A DNA stretch of 35,684 nt from Verrucomicrobiota bacterium (GTDB taxonomy: Bacteria; Verrucomicrobiota; Kiritimatiellia; JAAZAB01), in NCBI GenBank assembly GCA_018898455.1, contig JAHIJO010000056.1, positions 1-35,684 on the forward strand, read 5' to 3'. Positions 1 through 8,395 of the stretch are shown piece by piece. The first letter of the stretch is position 1. Every line of letters starts with the position of its first letter. A model generated the notes under the pieces. It was not told the origin of the DNA. It saw only the letters and a list, made by a program, of their open reading frames with translations, and ran no database searches. The position numbers were made by a program, and so were the translations under genes.

Positions 1-1
1 C

Positions 2-91
2 ATGTGCAAAGAACTGGATCGCATGAAAGTGTGCTTTCCCGGAAGCGATCTGCGGATGCGTTTCGGCGTTGCCTTGGAGGTCCAAAAATGA
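2..91 (+). CDS. possible C-terminal end of an unidentified gene cut by the window edge
   Basis: A reading frame open at the left edge runs 29 residues to a TGA at 89-91, ending in FGVALEVQK. A gene entering from the left would show this, but the fragment is too short to prove coding. The product is not recognised, and the ATG at position 2 may simply be an internal methionine. Confidence 0.25.
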   Translation: MCKELDRMKVCFPGSDLRMRFGVALEVQK

Positions 92-106
92 TAAAAAGCG
101 GACAAA

Positions 107-345
107 TTACAGGCTGACTATGTCAGGATATCTGAAGTTAGGTCGCCAAAGGCGGCAACGATGGATAATGACACAGCTTGTCATCCTGCCTGCCCGCCAT
201 AGCCTTGGCGACGGTGGGAGCGGAGCTAAGAGCCGGCCCTGAGCTTGTCGAAGGGATCTCCGCCATATTAACAACCACTGCCGAGATTCCTCGCTACGCT
301 CGGAATGACAAACTGTGCAACTTTGAAATTCCTTGGCATCAGGGG
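107..345. repeat. intergenic repeat patches, no gene
   Basis: This stretch carries short palindromic phrases typical of dispersed intergenic repeats in MAG-type genomes. One is CCTGAGCTTGTCGAAGGG at 238-255. Another is a symmetrical block at 286-306 with arms ATTCC/GGAAT. A third is a run at 190-216 reading like the common 'cccgcc...ggcga...gggagc' repeat. A related phrase (ccctgagcatagtcgaa) recurs at 35548-35564 at the other end of the window. The open frame on the minus strand here translates repeat DNA and is not called as a gene. The rest of 1-488 shows no other feature. Confidence 0.5.
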
Positions 346-488
346 TAATGTGGCACAACCGACTTGGGCAGAGGGCTACACCCCCTGTAACTGAGGCATT
401 ACATTTTTTCCCCAGGGAGTTGTCATCCGGCCGGTTCGGGGGTATAGTGTTTATTCAGGTGGACATATTTCGCAAGGAAAGGCACAGC

Positions 489-2057
489 ATGAATGATAAA
501 GAACCGAAAAACCCCATGGAAGAATGGCAAAAGCAGATCCAGGAAATGATACGCCATTCCCGGTTCAGCCCGTTGGATCCCGGCGCGGCAGCAGGCCGTG
601 CGCCCGATGAAACATCGGCCCCGGACAATCCCGAAACCGCCAAAATACTCCAGCGCATCCGGTCCTTTAATCTGAAGCCCCGTGAAATCCGGGATTATCT
701 CGACCGGTTTGTCATCCAGCAGGCGGAAGCCAAGAAAGTGCTCGCCGTCGCCATTGGCGACCACTACAACCATGTGCGCCAGTGCATCGAAACCCCCGCC
801 CTGCGCGAAAAGGAATACGCGAAACAGAACATCATGCTCCTGGGCCCCACCGGTGTCGGCAAGACCTACCTGATGCGCTGCATTGCGCGCCTGATCGGCG
901 TCCCCTTCGTCAAAGCCGATGCCACCAAGTTCTCCGAAACCGGGTACGTCGGCCACGATGTCGAGGACCTGGTCCGCGATCTGGTCAAGGCCGCCGACGG
1001 CGACGTCGAACTGGCGCAGTACGGCATCATTTACATTGACGAAATCGACAAAATCGCGTCCGCATCCGGCATGACCGGGCGGGATGTCTCCGGCCGCGGC
1101 GTCCAGGTCAACCTTCTGAAGCTCATGGAGGAAACCGATGTCGCCCTGCAAAGCCAGACCGACATCCTCGGCCAGATGGAAGCGATGATGCAATTCCAGC
1201 GCACCGGCAAACCGGCCCGCCGCACGATCAATACCCGTCATGTCCTGTTCATTGTCAGCGGCGTGTTCGACAAACTGGCGGAGCAGGTCAAACGCCGCCT
1301 CCAGTCGTCAGCGATCGGCTTTGCGGCCCCGGACGCAGAAACGCTGAAAGACGCGGAGCTTCTGCGGCGCGCCCTGACCCGGGACTTCATCGAGGGCGGG
1401 TTCGAGCCGGAATTCATCGGCCGCCTGCCCGTGCGGGTCGCGTGCGACGCCCTGACGGCGGCAGACCTGGAACAAATCCTAACGGCTTCGGAAGACAATA
1501 TCCTGACCCAGTATCGCCGTGATTTTTCAGGCTACGGCATCGATTTCGCGATTACAACGGAAGCCCTCACCGAGATCGCGGAACGCGCCCAGACGGAACA
1601 GACCGGAGCGCGCGGATTGATGACCGTCCTGGAGCGGGTGTTCCGGAATTATAAATTCGAACTGCCGTCGACCACCATCAAATCCTTTGAGGTCACCACG
1701 AACACCATTCAGAACCCCGAAGCGGAGCTGAAAGAACTGCTCCGTAAAAATCACTTATCCCAACGGGACCTGTTGAAAACCGAAATCACCGAATTTGCGG
1801 GCCGGTTCCGGGAAGAGCATGGGCTGGAACTCGTCTTCAACGATGACGCCATTGAAGCGCTGGTCGAGCAAAGCATCGCCCAGGACAAGACCATCCGCGC
1901 CATCTGCGAAGCCAAGTTCAGAGATTTCCAGCACGGCCTAAAACTAATCGCCAACAACACCAAGCGCACGAGCTTTACAATCACCCGCGAGGTGATTGAC
2001 GCGACGGACCGCGAGTTGTCCCGCTGGATTGTGGAGAGTTTCAAGCCGAACAATTGA
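489..2057 (+). CDS. ClpX-like AAA+ unfoldase ATPase lacking the zinc finger, with C-terminal extension
   Basis: The 522-residue protein belongs to the ClpX branch of Clp/HSP100 AAA+ ATPases, which unfold substrates and feed them to ClpP. Visible are Walker A GPTGVGKT (residues 119-126), pore loop GYVG (152-155), Walker B IYIDEIDKI (181-189), the ClpX signature EFIGRLPV (308-315) and sensor-2 TGARGL (372-377). An AIGF tripeptide region at 275-278 sits where ClpX has its ClpP-docking IGF loop, so ClpP binding is plausible. The N-terminal Cys4 zinc domain of canonical ClpX is absent, replaced by about 60 unrelated residues. About 110 extra residues follow the usual end (ClpX is about 420). The ATG at 489 is preceded by AAGGAAAGG; earlier in-frame codons lack support. 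It is 38 bp upstream of the next gene on the same strand. It is probably a ClpX paralogue rather than the housekeeping copy. Confidence 0.85.
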   Translation: MNDKEPKNPMEEWQKQIQEMIRHSRFSPLDPGAAAGRAPDETSAPDNPETAKILQRIRSFNLKPREIRDYLDRFVIQQAEAKKVLAVAIGDHYNHVRQCIETPALREKEYAKQNIMLLGPTGVGKTYLMRCIARLIGVPFVKADATKFSETGYVGHDVEDLVRDLVKAADGDVELAQYGIIYIDEIDKIASASGMTGRDVSGRGVQVNLLKLMEETDVALQSQTDILGQMEAMMQFQRTGKPARRTINTRHVLFIVSGVFDKLAEQVKRRLQSSAIGFAAPDAETLKDAELLRRALTRDFIEGGFEPEFIGRLPVRVACDALTAADLEQILTASEDNILTQYRRDFSGYGIDFAITTEALTEIAERAQTEQTGARGLMTVLERVFRNYKFELPSTTIKSFEVTTNTIQNPEAELKELLRKNHLSQRDLLKTEITEFAGRFREEHGLELVFNDDAIEALVEQSIAQDKTIRAICEAKFRDFQHGLKLIANNTKRTSFTITREVIDATDRELSRWIVESFKPNN

Positions 2058-2095
2058 ACGAAGTCAAGAAGCAGGAGCTTGAAAGGCCATGCACA

Positions 2096-3943
2096 ATGGG
2101 CATTAAAAAGAGAGGACACCTCCAGATCGTGGACGTGGCAGACCAGCGGTTGACCTGGGATGAACAACGATTCACCTGGGCTGTTCAGCGGGGCGAGAAA
2201 CGTTGGGAATCGACTGAGCCCGTTTCGGATGCGGTGAGCGTGCGCGCGCCAAAACTCTTTGCCCTTTCGATCCGGTCCGCGCGCCGGGTAAAAACCTATC
2301 CCATCGCAAACGCGGCGCAGGAAGGCGTGGCATGTGAGGTGGCCGACTTTGCCGGCATCCCCCGGGGCAGTCGCCTGGCGTTCACCTTTTTATTGGCCGT
2401 CGAGAAAGCCACGGGCGATCTCGTAATCACAATCGACGGCCAGTCGGAGGGATTGTTCTTCCAGCATCTCTACTGGCCCGGGGCCGTCTTGTTCAAGAAT
2501 CCTGCCGCCCAGGAAACCGTCATGCCCTTCATGCAGGGCGCCGTTATTCCCGGCCGCTGGCCACAGGCTATTCAAAGGCGGGACTATCCCACCCAGGGCC
2601 GGGGTCTGTATATGCCATGGTGGGGCCAGCGCAATGGCAACGCAGGATACATGGCCGTGCTGGAGACAGACGCCGATGCCGGATGTCGTTTTGAACATCC
2701 GGCCGGAGGACCCACGAGTGTTGAACCATGGTGGGCGGGAAGTCTCGGGCGGTTTTCATATCCGAGAATCATTCGCTACAGTTTCTTTGACCGGTGCAAT
2801 TATGTTGCGCTCTGCAAGCATTATCGACACCAGGTCATGCGCCGGGGCCGTTTCATTTCGCTTCGCGAAAAAATACAAGCCTCGCCCAAGACGGCCCGCC
2901 TCATCGGCTCCCCGGTGATCCACACGGAGGTTGCCCACACCGTGCACCCGCTGATCCGTGGCTATGATAAAGAGCATCCTGAAAAGAACAGGTTTCGGCG
3001 TCCGTTCCGCGCCGTGGCCAAAGACCTGCGGATTCTGCACCGGCGGGGCATCGCCCGGGCCTATCTTCATCTCGACGGCTGGGGAATCGAGGGATACGAC
3101 AGTCATCACCCGGACTACCTGCCGCCCTGTCCCCAAGCCGGCGGCTGGCCGGGACTCCGTCACTTGGCGGACACGTGTGCCGGTCTCGGCTACCTTTTTG
3201 CGCTTCATGACCAGTATCGCGACTACTATCACAACGCCGCCACCTATGATCCCGCGAATGCCATCCACGACGCGGACGGCAAGGTCCAGACGCACGCGTT
3301 CTGGTACGGCGGCCCGCAATCGATTCTTTGCGCGCGCTTTGCGCCGGCCTATTTACTACTGAATCACCAGGCCCTGCGCAGACACGGCATTCGGGTGGAC
3401 GGCTCCTATCTCGATGTTTTTGCGGTTGGGCGGGCGGATGAATGCTTCCATCCGGCCCACCGCATGAGCCGCCGCGAATGCCTGGAACTCCGCGCCGAAT
3501 GCTTCGGGATTATCCGCGACCTGGAAGGCATTGTGAGTTCGGAAGAACCGGTGGACTATGCCATCCCTCATCTTCATCTGGCGCACCATGGCCCATTGGC
3601 GATTGGGGAGTATGCGGGATGGGTGTTCGGAACAAAGGATATCACCGTGCCTACCGCTCCGCTTTGGAGCTTGGTCTATCATGATGCCCTCTTCCTGCCA
3701 TGGGGCGAGCAAATCCATGCGGCGCTCTACGGCGGAATGCCGTACCTGAATCTGCAGGCTTCGGCCAAGGAGATCACGGCGGTGCAACGGATCTGCCGCC
3801 TGCACGCGAGAGTGGCGCTGGAAGAGATGGTGGCTCACGAGTTCCTCACCGAGGACCGGACGAAGCAGAGAGTCGTCTTTTCCGACGGCACCGTAATAAC
3901 CGGCAATGTGTATTCCGGCCAGTGGAAAACCGAACGCGGCTAG
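2096..3943 (+). CDS. DUF5696/GH101-like TIM-barrel glycoside hydrolase family protein
   Basis: This is a 615-residue protein without a signal peptide. The first 250 residues look beta-rich (sugar-binding-like). The following region has barrel-type motifs: HLDGWGIEGYDSHHPDYLPP (325-344), LHDQYRDYY (370-378) and RVDGSYLDVF (433-442). SSEEPVDY follows at 481-488. By analogy with GH101/GH129-type barrels, an Asp in the DGSYLD stretch (435 or 440) and a Glu at 483/484 are candidate nucleophile and acid/base; this is inference. The ATG at 2096 is chosen because GAAAGG lies 9 bp upstream; an in-frame TTG at 2054 overlaps the preceding stop codon and is less likely. It probably acts on a host- or algal-type glycan in the cytoplasm, with the substrate unknown. 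Confidence 0.6.
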   Translation: MGIKKRGHLQIVDVADQRLTWDEQRFTWAVQRGEKRWESTEPVSDAVSVRAPKLFALSIRSARRVKTYPIANAAQEGVACEVADFAGIPRGSRLAFTFLLAVEKATGDLVITIDGQSEGLFFQHLYWPGAVLFKNPAAQETVMPFMQGAVIPGRWPQAIQRRDYPTQGRGLYMPWWGQRNGNAGYMAVLETDADAGCRFEHPAGGPTSVEPWWAGSLGRFSYPRIIRYSFFDRCNYVALCKHYRHQVMRRGRFISLREKIQASPKTARLIGSPVIHTEVAHTVHPLIRGYDKEHPEKNRFRRPFRAVAKDLRILHRRGIARAYLHLDGWGIEGYDSHHPDYLPPCPQAGGWPGLRHLADTCAGLGYLFALHDQYRDYYHNAATYDPANAIHDADGKVQTHAFWYGGPQSILCARFAPAYLLLNHQALRRHGIRVDGSYLDVFAVGRADECFHPAHRMSRRECLELRAECFGIIRDLEGIVSSEEPVDYAIPHLHLAHHGPLAIGEYAGWVFGTKDITVPTAPLWSLVYHDALFLPWGEQIHAALYGGMPYLNLQASAKEITAVQRICRLHARVALEEMVAHEFLTEDRTKQRVVFSDGTVITGNVYSGQWKTERG

Positions 3944-3951
3944 TCCGGCTT

Positions 3952-3969
3952 TCTCACCCGAACGTGAGA
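3952..3969. terminator. hairpin between convergent genes
   Basis: TCTCAC at 3952-3957 and GTGAGA at 3964-3969 pair around a CCGAAC loop, with T-rich and A-rich flanks on either side. It sits in the 36-bp gap between the convergent glycosidase-like gene and queC, so it could terminate transcription from both sides. The stem is short. Confidence 0.4.
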
Positions 3970-3979
3970 GAAATACGGG

Positions 3980-4663
3980 CTAGATAGTTTCATAATCAAG
4001 CGGGTCCGACACGTCAAGCCGGCGGAACGCGCCTAACCGCTCAACGCAGGACGGACACGCACCGCAGGCCTTGGCCATGCCACGATAACATGTCCAAGTC
4101 CGGCCATAATCAACCCCCAGGTCTTGTCCTATGCGAACAATCTCCTGTTTGCTCATCCGGATGAATGGCGCGTGAATGCGCACCGCTCCGCGACGGTTCA
4201 AGACCAGCACCGCGTTCATCCGATCCAGGAATTCCGGGGTGCAGTCCCAGTAGCCATAACGATCCTGGATTTGGGCGCCATAAAACACATCGGTAATCCC
4301 CTTGGATTCGGCATAGGCGGCCGCCAGAGCCAGCAGGATCATGTTCCGGTTGGGCACATAAGTAGGAGGCTGATCGCGCTGGTCGGAACGGAGCGCCGCC
4401 ATGTCCGGCACGGGCAGGCAGGCGTCGGTCAGCGCCGACACCCCGGCCGAGAGGTTGCCCAGCACAGTCAAGTCCAGCACCTGGTGTTCCGCGACCGCCA
4501 GGGCGTGGGCCTGCCATTGCGCGCACTCGATCTCGCGCGCATGCTTCTGGCCGTAACGAAACGTCAGGGCATGCAGGGTCCGACAGCCCAGTGTTTTGCG
4601 GACGTAATGCAGGAGCGTGCTCGAATCCAATCCGCCGCTTAATAAAATAACCGCTTGATTCAT
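3980..4663 (-). CDS. queC: 7-cyano-7-deazaguanine synthase QueC
   Basis: QueC converts 7-carboxy-7-deazaguanine to preQ0 with ATP and ammonia, the last step before the queuosine and archaeosine branches. The PP-loop SGGLDSS (residues 9-15) binds ATP. The C-terminal CYRGMAKACGACPSC has the spaced cysteines that bind structural zinc. The length of 227 residues is normal. The ATG at 4663 begins one base after the queE stop; an in-frame GTG at 4675 would add four residues and overlap queE, so the ATG is preferred. It is last gene of the queDEC operon and is read towards the convergent hairpin. Confidence 0.95.
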   Translation of the reverse strand: MNQAVILLSGGLDSSTLLHYVRKTLGCRTLHALTFRYGQKHAREIECAQWQAHALAVAEHQVLDLTVLGNLSAGVSALTDACLPVPDMAALRSDQRDQPPTYVPNRNMILLALAAAYAESKGITDVFYGAQIQDRYGYWDCTPEFLDRMNAVLVLNRRGAVRIHAPFIRMSKQEIVRIGQDLGVDYGRTWTCYRGMAKACGACPSCVERLGAFRRLDVSDPLDYETI

Positions 4664-4664
4664 G

Positions 4665-5312
4665 CTACACGCCACGGGTTGTCGGGGACCAGATGATTTT
4701 ATGCAGTTGAAGATTCAGGCGCACGGGCAGGCGATCCCGCAAAATCCAAGCCGCCAGCTCCGCCGGCGCCAGCAGGTCGGATACCGGGCTCATCAGCACG
4801 GCCTGACAACGCTTGGTCAAGTCATGTTCCCGCATGACCCCGCTGGCCCATAAATAGTCTTCCCGGCCGCCGACCACAAACTTGACTTCATCCCGCGGAC
4901 GCAGGCGTTGCATATTTTTCCAATCCGTCGCTTCGCTTTCGCCGCTCGAGGGGCACTTGATATCCATGACGGCAATAACCGCCGGCGGAATGCCGGAAAT
5001 ATCCCGGCTCCCATTGGTTTCGATCAGGACCGTGCCGCAGGATTGCAGTTCCTGGAGCAAGGCCGTCGTCCCCGGCTGGATCAACGGTTCGCCGCCGGTC
5101 ACTGCGACCAGGCCCAGCCCTGTTTTCCTGAATTTCTCCACCAGTTCGGAAACCGTTGCGGGCTCGCCTCCCGATTGGGCGTAACCGGTATCGCAATAGA
5201 CGCAATGGAGATTACAGCCGGCCAGCCGGATGAAAAAGCACGGCATTCCGGCCCAGGTGGACTCGCCCTGAATGGAGATAAATGTTTCACAAACCTGAAC
5301 TTGAATAGCCAT
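4665..5312 (-). CDS. queE: 7-carboxy-7-deazaguanine synthase QueE (radical SAM)
   Basis: QueE is a radical-SAM enzyme that contracts 6-carboxytetrahydropterin to 7-carboxy-7-deazaguanine. The cluster motif CNLHCVYC has the CX3CX2C spacing, followed by VTGGEPL for SAM binding. DIKCPSSGE and a C-terminal LQLHKIIW are characteristic of QueE. At 215 residues it is the usual size. It overlaps the end of queD by 26 bp and is followed one base later by queC, which implies translational coupling. Confidence 0.95.
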   Translation of the reverse strand: MAIQVQVCETFISIQGESTWAGMPCFFIRLAGCNLHCVYCDTGYAQSGGEPATVSELVEKFRKTGLGLVAVTGGEPLIQPGTTALLQELQSCGTVLIETNGSRDISGIPPAVIAVMDIKCPSSGESEATDWKNMQRLRPRDEVKFVVGGREDYLWASGVMREHDLTKRCQAVLMSPVSDLLAPAELAAWILRDRLPVRLNLQLHKIIWSPTTRGV

Positions 5313-5742
5313 GGAATGACCCAGCGCGGCCCTTGGACTTTTTTCTCCTCACAGCCTTATCATCTTCCGCCCCATCTTCCCAATAGCAGGCCGATGTGCC
5401 CGGCGATTCGCTGACCCACACCCGGCGCACACTGAAGGATTCACCGCGGAATAGTTCCGACAAAGCATGAAAAATGTGTTTGGCCAGATTTTCAGAAGTG
5501 GGATTATTGACGATAAACGCCGGTAAACTGTTCAAATCCTTGTGATCAAGTTTGTTCAAAGCGCCGCGAACAGCCGACTTGATTTTCCCAAAATCCACCA
5601 GCATGCCGATGGGATTGGTTCGGGTTCCCCGCAGGAACACTTCCACTTCCCAATTGTGCCCATGGAGATTGGAGCAGGCGCCATCATATCCCTTCAGGCG
5701 ATGAGCGCTGGAAAAATGCGATTTGACGCTGATTTCAAACAT
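5287..5742 (-). CDS. queD: 6-carboxytetrahydropterin synthase QueD
   Basis: QueD makes 6-carboxy-5,6,7,8-tetrahydropterin from dihydroneopterin triphosphate, the product of GTP cyclohydrolase I (folE is not in this window). HFSSAHRL and LHGHNWEVEV supply the three zinc histidines; LDHKDLN and SESPGTSA match conserved parts of the fold. From the ATG at 5742 the protein has 151 residues, with a somewhat extended basic C-terminus. A TTG start at 5778 would add 12 atypical residues and is rejected. It is first in the queDEC operon; an AT-rich TATTATAGAA stretch on the minus strand near 5810-5822 could be its -10 region, but I cannot place a matching -35. Confidence 0.93.
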   Translation of the reverse strand: MFEISVKSHFSSAHRLKGYDGACSNLHGHNWEVEVFLRGTRTNPIGMLVDFGKIKSAVRGALNKLDHKDLNSLPAFIVNNPTSENLAKHIFHALSELFRGESFSVRRVWVSESPGTSACYWEDGAEDDKAVRRKKSKGRAGSFHGYSSSGL

Positions 5743-5863
5743 GAAAACAATGTAGTGTTTATCCAGGCATTGCGCCAAGCGTTTTTTTATTGTTTTTCCG
5801 GCCGGTCGGTTCTATAATAATAGATTAAAAAAGAGGCACTTAGCGCCTTCGGGTGGATTTATT

Positions 5864-5892
5864 GGTAGGGCGGCCAGTCCCTTGGCCGCCGT
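5864..5892. repeat. REP-like palindrome, family 1, copy A
   Basis: An 8-bp perfect stem GGCGGCCA (5869-5876) / TGGCCGCC (5883-5890) surrounds the loop GTCCCT, with GGTAG before and GTT after. Two more copies of the same loop and flanks lie at 12424-12516. One of them has GGCC in the stem changed to GCGC on both arms, so pairing is conserved. Confidence 0.75.
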
Positions 5893-5938
5893 TCACTTCG
5901 ATATTCGAAATTCAGTATTCGTCAATCTGCGCTTCAAT

Positions 5939-6038
5939 TGGGTTGCCACGCCGCTTGCGGAGCGCAAGCGTAGTGACGCGGCGGGCACAGCCCGCATTGG
6001 ATATATGTAGGGGTTCAGCTTGTCCCGTCGGCAACCCA
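5939..6038. repeat. 100-bp nested inverted-repeat element
   Basis: Outer arms TGGGTTGCC (5939-5947) and GGCAACCCA (6030-6038) are perfect. Inside are GCTTGC/GCAAGC (5953-5958, 5964-5969) and GCGGGC-ACA-GCCCGC (5981-5995). The last stem recurs with other loops at 12394-12409 and 21578-21593. No coding potential is seen. Together with the family-1 copy it fills much of the gene-free stretch between queD and ilvD. Confidence 0.55.
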
Positions 6039-6119
6039 GGGATCACTTGCCTCGTTTCGAGGCGACGTGGCTGAAACCGTCTTTATGGTTCAAAGCCCTG
6101 GGCTGAGCAAGTCATGCCA

Positions 6120-6338
6120 TAGTAGGCAAATCCGCCTACGGTAAAAATGGATTAACAATAAAACCATAGCCGGTATACCCGCCTGCAATCCTTCAGCCGA
6201 CGGATAGCATTGCGGGCAGGAAACCGGCTCTACCAGCATAATGCGTCAGGAGGTAGAGCCGTCCCCGCCTTGCGGGGTAAAGTTTACGCTCGCCACGCGT
6301 TTGTGGCGGGGCCTGCTATTTTCAAGGAGAGCCTTATC
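6120..6338 (+). promoter_or_regulatory. highly structured leader upstream of ilvD
   Basis: Between 6120 and the ilvD start there are successive hairpins. TAGGC/GCCTA lies near 6122-6139. CGGCTCTACC (6225-6234) pairs with GGTAGAGCCG (6252-6261). CCCCGC-CTT-GCGGGG spans 6263-6277. GCCAC/GTGGC lies near 6292-6306, followed by the ribosome-binding site AAGGAGA at 6324-6330. No known riboswitch consensus or leader peptide rich in Ile/Val/Leu is recognised. It may be an attenuator-like leader or simply a cluster of intergenic palindromes. Confidence 0.35.
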
Positions 6339-8006
6339 ATGAACAGCGATCAAGTGAAAAAAGGATTGGAACGAGCGCCGCACCGGAGCCTGTTGCGGGC
6401 GCTCGGTTTGAAACCCGAGGATTTCGACAAGCCCTTCATCGGCGTGTGCAATTCGTTCACCGAGACTATCCCGGGGCACATGCACCTGAATGCCGTCGGC
6501 CGCTGGATCTGCCGGCGCATCCGCAAAGCGGGCGGGATTCCGTTCGAATTCAACACCATCGGAATCTGCGACGGCATCGCCATGGGCCACAGCGGCATGA
6601 AGTATTCTCTGCCCAGCCGCGAGCTCATCGCCGACTGCGTGGAATCCATGGTCAAGGCCCATTGTTTCGACGCCATGATCTGCATTCCCAACTGCGACAA
6701 GATCGTGCCCGGCATGCTGATGGGCGCGCTCCGCGTGAATATCCCGACCCTGATGGTCAGCGGCGGACCCATGGCCGCCGGCCGCACGGCGGAAGGAAAA
6801 GCGTTGGACCTGATCAGCGTGTTTGAAGGCGTGGCCGCCTGCAAACAGGAAAAAATCACCACAGCCCAGTTGGAGGCCATTGAGACAGCCGCCTGTCCCG
6901 GTTGCGGGTCCTGCTCCGGGATGTTCACGGCCAATTCCATGAACTGCCTGTGCGAGGGACTCGGCATGGCCCTGCCCGGCAACGGCACCATCCTGGCAAC
7001 CGATCCCAAGCGCAAGACGCTTTATACCAAGGCAGCCCAGCGCATCGTCGCCATGGCCAGGGACAACGGACCTCATCCGCGGGACATCGTCACTGTCGAG
7101 GCGTTGGATAACGCGTTCGCGCTGGACATGGCCATGGGCGGAAGCACCAACACGGTCCTACACGCGCTGGCAATCGCCCATGAAGCAGGCATCCGCTATG
7201 ACCTGAAACGAATCAACGAGATTTCCAGGAAATGCCCCAATATCTGCAAAGTCTCCCCTTCCAGCGCCTTCCACATGGAAGACGTGGACCGCGCCGGCGG
7301 GGTCAGCGCCATCATTAAATCCATCAGCGCCATTCCGGGCCTGATTCACTCCGACGCTCCCACGATAACCGGCAAAAGCATCGGCCGCAATGTCGCCCGG
7401 GCCGAGATCAAGGATACCGAAGTCATTCGGCCGTTGGCCAATCCCTATTCAAAAGAAGGCGGCTTATCCGTGCTCTGGGGCAATCTGGCCGAGGATGGCG
7501 CGGTGGTAAAAACGGCGGGCGTGGCGCCTTCCATGCTGACCTTTGAAGGCCAGGCTGTCATCTTCAATTCCCAGGAGGAAGCCTGTGAAGGCATTCTCCA
7601 GGGACGGGTGAAAGCGGGCCAGGTGGTGGTGATCCGTTACGAAGGCCCACGGGGCGGACCGGGCATGCAGGAAATGCTGGGACCGACCTCCTACATCATG
7701 GGCCAGGGGCTGGGAGAAAAGGTGGCCCTGATCACCGATGGACGCTTTTCCGGCGGCACGCGCGGCGCGTGTATCGGCCATGTTTCTCCGGAAGCCGCTG
7801 CGGGCGGCGTCATTGGTCTGCTGAACGACGGCGACCCGATCCGCATTGATATTCCCCATCACCTGCTGGAAACGACGGTGCCCAAGGACGAACTGGAGCG
7901 CCGGCGCGCGACATTGCCGCCGTTCACGCCCAAGATCACCACGGGGTATTTACAACGCTATGCCGAGCGGGTCACGAGCGCCGGTTCCGGCGCCGTGTTT
8001 GCCTGA
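6339..8006 (+). CDS. ilvD: dihydroxy-acid dehydratase IlvD
   Basis: IlvD dehydrates 2,3-dihydroxy-isovalerate and -methylvalerate, the third common step of valine, isoleucine and leucine synthesis. Signatures in order: [14 protein letters not shown] (37-50), [20 protein letters not shown] (77-96), [10 protein letters not shown] with Cys119 (116-125), [15 protein letters not shown] with Cys192, and a C-terminal GRFSGGTRG. The '[2Fe-2S]-type' cysteine in the TPCN position is replaced by PGH, so the protein belongs to the PGHxHL class that includes E. coli IlvD. The usual length is matched (555 residues). The ATG at 6339 has AAGGAGA 8 bp upstream. It stands alone, with no other ilv/leu genes nearby. 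Confidence 0.96.
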   Translation: MNSDQVKKGLERAPHRSLLRALGLKPEDFDKPFIGVCNSFTETIPGHMHLNAVGRWICRRIRKAGGIPFEFNTIGICDGIAMGHSGMKYSLPSRELIADCVESMVKAHCFDAMICIPNCDKIVPGMLMGALRVNIPTLMVSGGPMAAGRTAEGKALDLISVFEGVAACKQEKITTAQLEAIETAACPGCGSCSGMFTANSMNCLCEGLGMALPGNGTILATDPKRKTLYTKAAQRIVAMARDNGPHPRDIVTVEALDNAFALDMAMGGSTNTVLHALAIAHEAGIRYDLKRINEISRKCPNICKVSPSSAFHMEDVDRAGGVSAIIKSISAIPGLIHSDAPTITGKSIGRNVARAEIKDTEVIRPLANPYSKEGGLSVLWGNLAEDGAVVKTAGVAPSMLTFEGQAVIFNSQEEACEGILQGRVKAGQVVVIRYEGPRGGPGMQEMLGPTSYIMGQGLGEKVALITDGRFSGGTRGACIGHVSPEAAAGGVIGLLNDGDPIRIDIPHHLLETTVPKDELERRRATLPPFTPKITTGYLQRYAERVTSAGSGAVFA

Positions 8007-8105
8007 CGGTGAACGGTTTCTGCCATAGGAACCACAAGGCAACCATCCCGCATAAAACTGATGGTCGGATAGTAACCCTCAGTCATGGAGGGAATTGGTT
8101 TGGTT

Positions 8106-8230
8106 GTAGCGCCGCACGGTGTGCGGCGATCCTGATCCCGAGGCAATTCACCCCGGTGCCCTTAGGCGAGGCAAGGGTCCACTTTGCTTCAGACGTGGCG
8201 CTCGGGACGTGCCACACCGTGGCGCGCTAC
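8106..8230. repeat. REPIN-like pair of inverted REP hairpins
   Basis: The left unit begins GTAGC and contains a 7-bp stem GCCGCAC/GTGCGGC around GGT (8111-8127). The right unit, in opposite orientation, contains CGTGCCAC/GTGGCGCG around ACC (8208-8226, one G-T pair) and ends with GCTAC. Both share a core CACGGTGTG on their own strand, while the flanking stem bases differ but still pair. Two inverted REPs about 80 bp apart form a REPIN-type element. No RAYT transposase is in the window. Confidence 0.6.
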
Positions 8231-8241
8231 AGGATCGATTA

Positions 8242-8252
8242 CCCCCCCCCCC
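8242..8252 (+). repeat. homopolymeric C11 tract
   Basis: Eleven consecutive cytosines lie 33 bp upstream of the -35 box of the toxin-antitoxin promoter. Such tracts vary in length by slippage; the exact count may also be a sequencing uncertainty. Confidence 0.7.
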
Positions 8253-8270
8253 TATCACCCATTATACCGT

Positions 8271-8362
8271 TCGTGCTTTTGTTGTTGACTGCCCATGACC
8301 ATGGACTATTCTATCCTTATATAACCTAATAATGACATCGGTCAGATTGACCGAAAACACGC
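8271..8362 (+). promoter_or_regulatory. direct repeat copy 1 with sigma70-type promoter of the toxin-antitoxin operon
   Basis: The block contains TTGACT (8285-8290) and TATTCT (8307-8312) with a 16-nt spacer, then a conserved leader with ATATAACC. It ends with the perfect dyad CGGTCA-GAT-TGACCG (8339-8353), 43 bp before the antitoxin ATG, a reasonable site for antitoxin autoregulation. A gap-free 92-bp copy, about 80% identical by eye, lies at 9013-9104. Confidence 0.65.
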
Positions 8363-8395
8363 TAAACTGTTCTCGTCGTACTAAGCGGGGGAATC

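Noticed and set aside
107-358. 83-residue minus-strand open frame
   Set aside because: It translates palindromic intergenic repeat DNA (a CHSERSEESR-type peptide) and has no ribosome-binding site.
423-1241. 272-residue minus-strand frame inside the ClpX-like gene
   Set aside because: It is a mirror of a high-GC coding region; the plus strand has all AAA+ motifs.
5743-5830. preQ1 riboswitch upstream of queD
   Set aside because: I looked for a compact C-rich hairpin followed by an A-rich tail near the queD start and found no match; only an AT-rich, promoter-like stretch is present.
8106-8230. Possible CRISPR or tRNA-like structure
   Set aside because: There are only two inverted units with no regular spacing and no tRNA T-loop; the REPIN explanation is simpler.
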